From contig JAKSZT010054398.1 of NCBI GenBank assembly GCA_026826555.1, positions 386,666 through 450,665 of the forward strand: a stretch of DNA of 64,000 nucleotides, in the 5' to 3' direction. A program made the position numbers and the translations under genes. This DNA is from Tolypeutes matacus. Its lineage: Eukaryota; Chordata; Mammalia; Cingulata; Chlamyphoridae. The notes beneath the pieces were generated by a model. It did not search any database. It was given only the letters and a program-made list of their open reading frames with translations, and was not told where the DNA came from. Below are positions 22,385 through 31,437 of this stretch, piece after piece. The stretch's first letter is position 1. Every line of letters starts with the position of its first letter.

Positions 22385-22404
22385 TTCCCCACTTCTCTTT
22401 CTAG
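22385..22404 (-). promoter_or_regulatory. Polypurine tract of the tRNA-Thr-type provirus
   Basis: Minus strand CTAGAAAGAGAAGTGGGGAA, directly before the 3' LTR. It is interrupted by one T in an otherwise nearly all-purine run. Confidence 0.7.
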
Positions 22405-23600
22405 TGGGTCAAATCATTGACTCATCATAGTGGTCTCCAGTCATTGGCAGGTGTTGGTAGGGTTGGGCTAATACCATTAGTTTGACTGAGTGGACTCTGT
22501 CCTTAACAAAAGCTATAAGCCTATTGATAATGATAGGTCCGCAAGTGAGACCCAAAAGTAACAGTATGAGAGGGCCTACTAGGGCTGAAATTAAAGTAGT
22601 TAGCCATGGAGACCAATTGAAAAGGTTCTGAAACTAAGACTCAGAGGATTGTTTTTCTAGATCTTTTTCTCTGAGTCTCTTTTGTAGTTCTTGCATTGAT
22701 TGTTTAATAATTCTTGAATGGTTTATATAAAAACAGCAGGCTTTTCCGAGGGCGGCACATAAGCCACCCTGTTTCAGAAACAGTAAATTTAGTCCTCTTC
22801 TGTTCTGTATAGCTATTTTTGCTAAGGAGTTAATTTGTTTTTTAAGATATTATACTTGGGTTTGAAGGAGAGCGACATCAGCAGAGAAAGTAGCTGAAAG
22901 TTTTTTAATATTAATATCAGAGGTTATCATGGCCGCAGCTCCTATAGCTGTTGAACTTGCAATCTCTAAGGTGTTTAAGATAGGAATGAGAATTGGAGTT
23001 CTTTTTTGCAGTTTAAAATGTTGATCCTGAGCTAGGAAGTGGGCAGTACCTGAAGGTCTAGCATATAGGTAAACCTGGAGAATTATATAAACACCAATAC
23101 ATAAGTCAGAAGCATTACTAGGGGCAATACAGCAGGTGATACCAAATGAGCAGGCAAACCAGGTACCTTTGGGGGTGATTAAAGTTTAAGTGGATCCTGA
23201 AGCAGTAAGGGGGACAGTGTTCAGGCAATTGTTCTTATAAGGTGAGTTGTTTATGGAGTAGCTGTCGCTGGTGAAACAGATCCCTTGTCCTTGGAGATCT
23301 CTGAGTGTGAGTTTTCTTTGATGAGAACAATCAGACAGGATACCAGTCTCAAAGTTGTCGGCATCAGTATAGGAGACGTTCCAGGGGGCCATTTCTCCCG
23401 TTAGGTTGGCACCAATCCCCACGTAGTATGGTGGTGCCGGATCGACGAAGAGCCAACACTCAGTGGTGATGGCCGGCTGAGTTTCATTTAGAAGGGAGAA
23501 AACAGAGTCTAGCATAGTTAGCAAAGAATTACTAAAGGAGTTCAATGGGTGCGATGGCGCTAGGAGTTGGGGATTATGGGAGGTGGTTTTCTATAGATTA
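22405..23600 (-). pseudogene. env: env remnant: SU C-terminus and TM, tRNA-Thr-type provirus
   Basis: The 23186-23545 frame is C-terminal SU with CWLF at the usual CxxC position, so its second Cys is lost, and several N-glycosylation sequons. Downstream, translation in the continuing frame gives the TM ectodomain with the QNRRGL heptad region and the CX6CC-type motif ([13 protein letters not shown]), then a membrane anchor (LILLLLGLTCGPIII) and a short basic tail ending near the polypurine tract. Stops interrupt it repeatedly. The SU N-terminus including the receptor-binding part is absent. Non-functional. Confidence 0.75.
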
Positions 23601-23639
23601 TTTTAAAAGGGGTTAAATGTTTTAAATAAGGGGTACATC

Positions 23640-26125
23640 TGGTTTTTAGTAAGGCGAAACGGAGAAGACTTACCCAACTCTTTCTAGTCTCTAATTTTAA
23701 TTTAGTTAAAGTTTCCTTTAAAGTCCTGTTCATCCTCTCTACCTGTTCTGAGCTCTGAGGCCTGTAAATGTAATGTAATTTTCAGTTTATTTTAAGTGCC
23801 TCAGCTAGACTTTTGGATATCTTGGTTATGAAAGCCGGGCAATTGTTGGACCCCAACGCCAAGGGTAAGCCAAATCATGGGAAGATTCTTGTCAGGAGGT
23901 GCCTGGCGACTATATTGGCAGTTTCATGTTTGGTGGCAAAAGCTTCAGTCCATCCGGAGTAAGTATCTATAAAGACCAGGAGATATTTATAGCCATATTT
24001 GTTTTTTTTAATTTCAGTAAAATCTAATTTCCAATGTTTCCTTGGTTCATGGCCTCTGATTCGGACCCCTACACTGCGAGAGATTGGAGGCCCTGGGTTT
24101 ACCTGAGCGCATGCTGAGCAACGGGTTACCTCTGAGTTGGCGATAGTTTTTAAATTTGGAACATAGAAATGTTTATTAATTAGAGCAATTAATTTTGAGG
24201 TACCAAGGTGAGTGTTATAATGGAGGTCCCGGACTAGGGCAATACCCAATGCTTTTGGCAGCAGCAGGCGTCCGTCAGGCAATCGTTGCCAAAATCCAGC
24301 TTTAGTGGTGCAATTTAGTTTTTGTCCTAATTCTTGTTCTTTTTGGTTATAGCTAGGAGAATTAGGTAGGGCTCGTTGGGGAAGAAGTGGCAAAATTTTG
24401 AGTGGTTTCACTTTTACCAATGCTACCTGCTTCGCAGTCAGGTTTGCAAGATCATTCCTTTTCTTGGTGCGACTTGGTTGGGTTTCATGTCCTTTGCAAT
24501 GGATAATGGCTACCTTTTTAGGTTTCCATATAGCTGCTAAAAGGGCTAGAATTTCTTGCTTATTTTTAATTTCTTTTCCAGCCGATGTCAAAAGTCCTTC
24601 TTCCTGGTAGAGGGTTCCATGTACCAGGGCAGTTGCAAATGTATACCGGCTGTTAGTATAGATATTGACTTTTTTACCTTTTGCCCAGTGAAGCGCCTGG
24701 GTCAGAGCAATTAGTTCTGCTTTCTGGGCGGAGGTTTTTTGGGGCAAGGCTTGTTACCAGAGTATTTGATTTTCCGTGGTCACTGTTGCGCTTGCATATT
24801 TCAGTCCATCTTTCAGATAACTGCTTCCATTAGTATAAAGCTCGTAGTCTGGGTTTTTTAGGGGAGTGTCCCAGAGGTCAGGTTTAGATTCAGTGATAGT
24901 TTTTAAAAATGTCCAGGCAATCATGGACAATTTTTCCATATTTAGAATATGGCAACAGAGTAGCTGGGTTGAGAGCCATGGACTTAGAGAAAGTGACTTG
25001 AGGGGGATTTAGTAGCAACACCTGATATTGAGTAAGATGCGCATTCGAAATCCAATGGTTAGGTGGGGATCTAAGGAGGGCCTTAGTGGTGTGGCCCCCG
25101 ATGATCTGCAAGTTCTGGCCCAAGGTCAATTTTTGTGCCACCTTGACAAGAAGGGCGGTTGCAGCTATTGCTCTTATGCATGATGGCCATCCTGCAGCTA
25201 CAGGGTTTAGTTGCTTGGAGAGATAGGCCACTGGGTGTTTCCAAGGCTTTAAGGTTTGAGTGAGGACCCCTTTGGCAATCCCTTTCTTTTCAGCTATAAA
25301 CAGCTGAAAAGGTTTCGTGATGTTGGGTAGGGCTAAGGCAGGGGTTGAGGCTAAGGTTTGCTTAAGGGCTATAAAGGCCTGTTCTTCTTCCCGAGTTCAA
25401 TGAAAGTTAGGGTCCTTTCCGCCTGTGCAGGCGTATAAGGGTTTTGCAATTTTAGCAAACCCGAGTATCTAAAGCCTGCAGTAGCCTACCGCCCCTAGGA
25501 ATTCTCATACCTGGCGCTTGGTGGTTGGAGTTGGGATATTTAGGATAGCGTTTATCCATCCCAGAGATAGGGTTCTCTTACCTTCTTCCAGATGGTAGCC
25601 TAAATATGTGGCTTTTCTCACACAGATCTGAGCTTTTTTTATGGACACCCGGTAGCCGAGGCGTGTTAGTTCAGAGAACAATTCCTTGGTGGCGATTAGG
25701 CAATCCTCTTCTGATGCTGCTGCAAGAAGAAGGTTATCTATATATTGCAAAAGAGTTACCTGAGGGTGGGATTTCCTGAATCTCAGGAGGTCTCGGCTCA
25801 GGGCTTCATCAAAGATGGTTGGAGAATTCTTGAATCCTTGCGGGAGTCTAGTCCAGGTTAGGTGGCCTGAAAATCCCCCTTCGGGGTCCGTCCACTCAAA
25901 GACGAAGATGGGTTGGCTCTGAGGTGCCAATGGTAAGGTGAAGAAGGCATTTCTCAGGTCCAGTACAGAATAGAAAGTCTGTCCTGGAGGCAGAGAGCTC
26001 AGAAGGGTATAAGAGTTAGGTATAGTGGGGTGAATGGTTTCAACCCTCCTTTTGACTTCTTTTAGATCCTGTACTGGTTTATAATCTTCGGCCCCTGGCT
26101 TTTTTATTGGTAAAAGGGGGGTATT
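23640..26125 (-). pseudogene. pol: pol remnant: RT, RNase H, integrase
   Basis: Order on the minus strand: RT palm ([24 protein letters not shown], in and before 25505-25930), RT active site YIDN in place of YIDD, connection (24890-25231), RNase H (24754-24939 and 24500-24747), integrase zinc domain (HX3H ... CX2C, HYNTHLGTS ... CSACAQ, about 24,090-24,230) and catalytic core (WKLDFTEI, about 23,900-24,050). Three acidic catalytic positions read Asn: YIDN, TNGSS and YTNSR. The integrase core continues past the 23,875 stop and ends near 23,640. The C-terminal domain is not recognisable. Non-functional. Confidence 0.88.
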
Positions 26126-26785
26126 TCAGGGTGATTGGCAGGGAGTCAGTATCCTCGCTTCTTTTAATCTCTTGATATGTTTCGCTATGCCTTCCCTTGC
26201 CTTCTGAAGTATAGGGTATTGCTTGACTTGGATGGGGAGAGCAGTACTCATGAGTTGCACAATGATAGGAGGTTGATGCAAAGCCAATCCTGGCGGGTTG
26301 CTCTCTGCCCAGACCCCAGGGATTTTAGTAAGTAGTTTCTGGATATAGCTTTTTCCTATAGCCCCCTTGGGCTCTTGTTCAAATAGAATATATTCTTCGG
26401 AGATAGGGACAGTTAACATAATTGATTGAGGGAGCTGATCTCCCAGTTGCAAAATTGTTTCCCCATCTTTAAAAGAAATGGTTGCCTTTAATTTTTGCAG
26501 CAAGTTTCGGCCTAAGAGGGGGTATGGGCATTCTGGCATTACTAAGAAGGAATGGGTAATAGTACCCTTTCCTAAGTTAGTAATTTGGGCTTGAGTCCAG
26601 GGGTAAGATTTAGGTTTTCTTGTTGTCCCTATGATAGAAGTTTTCTGGGATGAAAGTTCCTCGGTTGTCTCTTGGAGAACCGAAAAGGTGGCCCCCGTGT
26701 CTACTAGGAATTCAGTTGGCTTCCCTTTGACTGTTAACTTTATCATGGGTTCCTGGGGGCCAAGCTTGAAGGAACCCTGACCCCC
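26126..26785 (-). pseudogene. pro: Protease and RT N-terminus remnant
   Basis: A 206-residue open frame from 26,746 down. It has VDTGATFS (catalytic Asp present), flap-like IIGTTRK and PLLGRNLL, then linker and RT N-terminus to a stop at CQSP, where a conserved Trp codon is TGA. It lies in frame downstream of the gag terminator at 26786-26788, so gag-pro read-through was the ancestral expression mode. Confidence 0.82.
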
Positions 26786-26788
26786 TCA
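26786..26788 (-). promoter_or_regulatory. gag-pol boundary stop, UGA
   Basis: The terminator between nucleocapsid and protease is TGA followed by GGGGGTCAGGG. Gammaretroviruses normally use an amber UAG followed by GGxGGTCAGGG-type sequence for suppression. Here the stop is opal. It may be a mutated UAG or an ancestral variant; one copy cannot tell. Confidence 0.6.
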
Positions 26789-28334
26789 ATCTTCAGTTTC
26801 TATTAAGAGGCGGGCCGGTTCCTTAGGTTCCTGAGCCCTTCTTCCTATCAATTTGGGACAATCCTTTTTCTAGTGTCCCATCCCCTTGCAAAAGGTACAT
26901 TGGTTCTTCTTTAGGTCTCCTTTCTCCAGCCGTCCCTTGGAGGGATGGGGTTTCTGGGTTGGTGCTGCCAGCAAGATTCACGAGAGCTGCTTGGTCTGCT
27001 CCCGAATAGGATCTTCTCTATTTTGGAAAACTTTCTGAGCTATTTCTACCAATTCACTTTTAGCTTTTCCTTCAAACCCTTCTTGCTTTTGAAGTTTTTT
27101 TTTAATATCTGGGGCCGACTGAGAGACGAACGCCATGTTTACCATTCGTTTGTTATTTTCATCTTCTGGGTCTAAGGGGGTGTACATTCGATATGCCTCC
27201 AATAATCTCTCTAAGAAAGCAGCCGGGGACTCGTCCTTACCCTGCATGACTGCACTAACCTTAGTTAAATTAGTAGGCTTTTTAGCTGCAGCCCTTAGAC
27301 CCCTAAGTAGAGACTGGTGATAGTGGCACAAGGCTTTCATTCCTACATCAGTGTTAGGGTTCCAACGAGGAGGACTCGAAGGAAGTGATTTTTCTAATTC
27401 ATCCCTCCTAGTCTAGGAGTTCCCCTCATTGTCCCCCAAGATAATCTTAGCAGCCTCCCGATAGATTCTCTCTCTCTCTTCAGAAGTGAACAAAGTTTGT
27501 AAAATCTGTTAACAATCATCCTAGGTAGGCTGAAGAGTGCGGAAAATAGTTTCCAAAAGTGAAATCAGCCTCTGGGGGTCCTCTGAAAAAGGAGGGTTCT
27601 GGTGTTTCTAATTATAGAGATCAGAGGTGGAAAATGGGACATAAATCATTCGAGTATGGCCCGGAGGTGCCCCTGGTTGAGGAGGAACTTCCCTGAGCGG
27701 CAACAGGGGCACTGAAGAATCAGGTCCTGGTGGAGGGGGCTGATAGGGAGTTCCCCCTCTCGTGTGAGGAGGACTCTGGACTTCCCCTTGGGGCGAGCGC
27801 CCTGGGGCCTGTTGCTGCAAGGGAGTTCTTGGGTACGGCAGGGGGGGGGGGCATCAAATAAGCTTTCAGCTATATCATCAGTTTCCCCCAGCAGAACAGG
27901 ATATAAACGGGGTTTCTGTTTTTCTGGTTTCTCATCTTTCTTTTCTGCCGGGGGATCCCGTGCCCCTTGAGGTTTTGGGGCAGTTACTAAAATGGTTTTT
28001 CCGCCTACCCTTGCATACATATCCCTTGGTTCTGGCATTTCTGGATATAATCTACTTTATCATGCACAATGTCAATCCAAACATCTATATAAACCCTCTG
28101 GTCGGGGTGGGGAGCCCCATAAACAACAGACCGTACAGCAAACAACAGAGATAAATCAAATGAGCCTTCTGAAGTCCAATCTGTTCAGAAGGCTGGCCAT
28201 TCAAGTTCACAGAGGGTCCGTAGGAAGCCTGGATCTGCTGGCTTCCCATAGTCACAGGATCTCTTAAAGAAATCAGAAAAATTAGCAAGAATGCATTCAA
28301 GAGGAGTCCGTGGAGTGGATTTTCCTTGTCCCAT
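26789..28334 (-). pseudogene. gag: gag remnant, tRNA-Thr-type provirus
   Basis: Start codon at 28332-28334 opens MGQGKSTP, a Met-Gly start expected for N-myristoylation. Matrix continues to EWPAF, then a stop. The proline-rich p12-like region (27646-28038) is followed by a frameshift near the run of 11 G at 27841-27851. Capsid starts at about 27,690 (PLREVPPQPG, then VPFSTSDLYN and a stop at the next codon). The 26978-27340 frame holds the major-homology region (QGKDESPAAFLERLLEAYR). Nucleocapsid has one CCHC knuckle (CTFCKGMGH, stop, KKDC) near 26,855-26,900. The stops are mostly at positions where relatives have Trp. Confidence 0.85.
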
Positions 28335-28700
28335 CCTGTTAGGGTTGAAACAGTTAAAACACCAAGAAACACTGAACATAGACAGACAAACGAACAAAAC
28401 ACTGGAGACTAGTCTCACTCCCACTCACACAGCCAAATACCAAAGCGAAACCTAACGGTTTCCAAAATCAGGAGAGGGCATCCCGTCCCTGATTCGGGGT
28501 GTGCAGTACCGCGGCGTCCCGCCTGCAACAGCCCCCACAAATGCTCCGGAGCCAACACAAAAGGGAGAATCCCTTACCAGATTCCTCGTGGCCACCGTCC
28601 TAGTCCGAAACCGATCACGAATCAAAAGCAAAGGCGAGGAAGTGGAGGCACTTCCCGCTTAGCCTGAGGTCGACCCCAATTAAGGAGGACCTCATGGTTG
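28335..28700 (-). other. Leader of the tRNA-Thr-type provirus
   Basis: Untranslated proviral leader between the primer site and gag. Locally GC-rich with several CpG near 28,500-28,560. No feature beyond its position is recognisable. Confidence 0.5.
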
Positions 28701-28718
28701 ATCCCGCTGGGGCCTCCA
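28701..28718 (-). promoter_or_regulatory. Primer binding site, tRNA-Thr type
   Basis: Minus strand TGGAGGCCCCAGCGGGAT, two bases inside the 5' LTR. It matches the complement of the tRNA-Thr(UGU) 3' end at 17 of 18 positions (tRNA sequence from general knowledge). Confidence 0.75.
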
Positions 28719-28720
28719 AA

Positions 28721-29092
28721 TGTTATAACCCAGGAGATCGACCACACTCAGACTTTAACCACTTTTATGAAGTTTATTGAGCTAAGCCCGCGGGTGTCTG
28801 CAGCACCTCTCACGCAGGAGAGAACTGCAGTCCCCAGGTTCTAAAATGGCTCCCTTTTATAGGGGGTTGCTGACGCAGTTTGCAAGCAAGCAGGATGTAC
28901 AGAAGCGGATTTTGGCAGTTAGCTAGAGTTTGCACAGAACGCCCTGATAGCCTGGGGCATAGTTGCAGGGTTGAGATGTCCTTGCAGGATTGTTCAAGGG
29001 AGGGGAGGCTGTGTGCTTTTCAGATAGGACACTTAGGGACAGTGGAAAATTTTTTTCTCTATGTTACTCTGGTTCTGGTTTAGGGTTCAACA
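28721..29092 (-). repeat. 5' LTR of the tRNA-Thr-type provirus
   Basis: 372-bp LTR with TATAAAA and AATAAA (28773-28778) in order on the minus strand. Single copy of the segment that is duplicated in the 3' LTR. It is followed directly by the tgaa target duplication and LINE-1 5' UTR. Confidence 0.88.
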
Positions 29093-29096
29093 TGAA

Positions 29097-30392
29097 GAGC
29101 TGACTGACCCAGTTGGAGGGGTAGCTCAGTGGAGGAATCTCTGCCTTGAGTGTTGAGGTCCCTCAACTCCTCTATTAGTGGTGATCCACAGGGATATCTA
29201 ATATCCAGCTGATACCATAGGACAGGGAAAATATAGACATTATTTTTGTACTTGCTTCTTTTGGATCCCTTATTTTTCAAAAAAAAATAAGGTTACTTAA
29301 AAAAAATTTAGTTTACTCACTAAAACCTGCCTCAAAACCTTCTAAGAGAAGCTGCAGGGTAACTGATTGATGAACACAGGCAGTCTGAGAGGCTCCACAA
29401 GGATATAAGAAGGAACGCTGTTCCTCCTTAGCTTTGTTTGCCTGCTTGCTTGTGTGTTTTTTTGTTTGTTTGTTTGTTTTGTTTCTTGTTTTTCTTTCCT
29501 TTTTCCTCATTGCCCCCGCCCCCTTTAAAGTTAGGTGCTGATAGCTTGTTTTTGGTTTGCTGTGCTTCTTCTTCCTTGATTTCCTATTTTCTGTGTATAC
29601 TGATTTTGTCTACCAATGCTACCTCTTTTCCTTCCTTCATCTTTCTATCTTCAGCTTTCTGTTGTGGTGCTTACATTCCATCTTTTTTCATTAGTCCTCA
29701 CTTTATTGGTTTTGATTTCTATCTTGTCTATTCTGTTTTCTTTTTTTTTTATTAACTTTTTTTCTTTCTGTCCTTTCTTTTCTCTTTCACTCTCTCCTCA
29801 TCATTCTGGCCTTTTAAATCATTCTATATATTTTTCTCTATTTGGTTTCCCATTTCATTATAGGTAATTTGCTTTTTTATTCCTATCGCTCTACACTGCT
29901 TACATGAGTTAAATATTCATTTTGTTAAATTTATATGGTCCCTTTTCTAACTTTTATTATTGTTATTACTATTATCCTTTTTCCTTTCTTATCTCTTCCA
30001 CCTTCTCTGGCCCTAATCTTTTTCCTTCAAGGGAACAAGAAAACAGCAAGGAAATATAACAAGAAGAACAAAGTGTCAAAGAGAAAACTTAACACACACA
30101 CACAGCCAACAACTAAACACAACTCTAGAGCAGAGAGAGAAGCTAATCAACTGAATAAACCCATCAAGATAAATGATGGGGGAAGCAGCTTTGGCTTAAT
30201 TGGTTAGGCTCCCATTTACCATATGGGAGCCCCCAGGTTTGAACCTTGGGGCCTCCTGGTGAAGGAGATCCCACACAGCATGGAGAGCTCAGGGCCCGTG
30301 CGGCGTGGTGAGCTGGAACAACAAAGGAAGACAAGCAGCAAGGGGGATAAATAAATAATAAATTAATTTAAAAAAAAAAGAAAGAAAGATAA
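29097..30392 (+). promoter_or_regulatory. LINE-1 A 5' UTR, distal part with pyrimidine-rich tract
   Basis: Continuation of the 5' UTR begun at 21227-21966. From about 29,447 to 30,010 the plus strand is strongly pyrimidine-rich (T-rich with C), matching purine-rich stretches at the same position in LINE-1 B (about 45,650-46,250, minus-strand element) and in the fragment at 63,510-63,720. A SINE interrupts the last bases before ORF1. Confidence 0.6.
30179..30385 (+). mobile_element. tRNA-derived SINE, DAS type
   Basis: 207-bp SINE with A-box-like (tggcttaattggt) and B-box-like (aggtttgaacc) promoter elements near its 5' end and an A-rich tail. The target duplication is a perfect 13 bp (aagataaatgatg, 30166-30178 and 30386-30398). 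It landed on the ORF1 start of LINE-1 A, so the ATGATG start region is present on both sides. Confidence 0.85.
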
Positions 30393-31415
30393 ATGATGAC
30401 CAGAGGGCAACAAAAAATTATGAACCATACTAAGAAACAGGAAGACATGGACCAGTCCAATGAACAAACTAAAAACCAGAAAGAGATGCAGAACATCAAA
30501 AAACTAATCAAAGCTGTCCAAACAAATATCATGGACCAACTTAATGAAGTGAAGGAAGAGATTAAGGATATTAAAAAGACACTGGAAGAACATACTGAAG
30601 AAATTGTAAACATACATAAAAAGGTAATGGATATGATGGTGATGAACGGCACAATCCAAGAAATCAAAAAGACACTGGAATCACATAACAGCAGACTTGA
30701 ACAGGCAGAAGAAAGAATTAGTGATGTGGAAGACAGTACATCTGAAATCAAACAGGTAATAGAACAGATAGATAAAAAGACAGAAAAAATCCAGCAGGGA
30801 TTTAGGGATTTAAATGACAACACAAAATGCACAAACATACATATTATAGTCATCCCAGAGGGAGAAGAGAAGGGAAAGGGAACAGAAGGCGTGTTGAAGG
30901 AAATAATGGCTGAAAACTTCCCAACCATATTGAGGGAGATGGGCCTACATGTACAGGAATCACAGTGTACCCCAAAGAGTATATATCCTAACAGCCTACT
31001 CCAACACATATACTTGTCAAAATGTCTAATGCTCAAGACAAAGAGAAAATACTGAAAGCAGCAAGAGAAAAAGAACCATCACATACAAGGGAAGCTCAAT
31101 AAAATTAAGTGCTGATTTCTCATCTGAAACCATGGAGGCAAGAAGGCAGAGGAATGACATAGTCAAGGGACTAAAAAAAAAAACTTCCAGCCATGAATTC
31201 TCTATCCAGCAAAGATGACATTCAAAGATGATGGAGAGTTCAAAATATTCACAGATAAACAGAAATTGAGAGAGTATGCCAATAAGAAGCCTATCCTTCA
31301 AGGAATACTAAAGGAAGTTGTACAGGTTGAAAGGAAAAAACAGGAGAGAGAGAGAGAGGTGGAGGAGAGTGTAAGAACAACTAAAAAGACAAAAAGAAAT
31401 AAAAACAACATATAA
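30393..31415 (+). pseudogene. LINE-1 A ORF1 remnant
   Basis: RNA-binding chaperone ORF of LINE-1. The frame from MMTRGQQ runs 220 residues as a long Lys/Glu-rich coiled coil with the beginning of the RRM-like part (TNIHIIVIPEGE). It then shifts frame near 31,040, and the C-terminal domain continues in other frames to about 31,415 (MTFKDDGEFKIFTDKQKLREY). It aligns with the intact LINE-1 B ORF1 throughout. Non-functional. Confidence 0.85.
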
Positions 31416-31437
31416 CATACATAAACCCAAAGAAAAT

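Larger units (their letters stand above)
21967..29092 (-). mobile_element. Gammaretrovirus-like provirus with tRNA-Thr-type primer site
   Basis: Provirus on the minus strand inside the 5' UTR of LINE-1 A. The target duplication is a perfect 4 bp (tgaa 21963-21966 and 29093-29096). Order: 5' LTR (28721-29092), primer site (28701-28718), gag, pro, pol, env, polypurine tract, 3' LTR (21967-22384). The primer site matches the complement of a tRNA-Thr 3' end at 17 of 18 positions. By eye the LTRs differ at about a dozen sites in 372, apart from a 45-bp duplication, so this is much younger than its host LINE-1. Genes carry many stops, several at conserved Trp codons. Most of SU and the integrase C-terminus are missing. 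Confidence 0.88.

Noticed and set aside
29438..29867. Overlapping Phe/Leu/Ser-rich frames suggesting a membrane protein
   Set aside because: Translation of the pyrimidine-rich LINE-1 5' UTR tract; low-complexity composition explains the hydrophobicity.
30368..31036. 222-codon minus-strand frame, hydrophobic, opposite LINE-1 A ORF1
   Set aside because: Antisense shadow of the Lys/Glu-rich coiled coil, which reads as Ser/Leu/Phe-rich on the other strand. A similar 215-codon shadow lies opposite LINE-1 B ORF1 (44890-45537).
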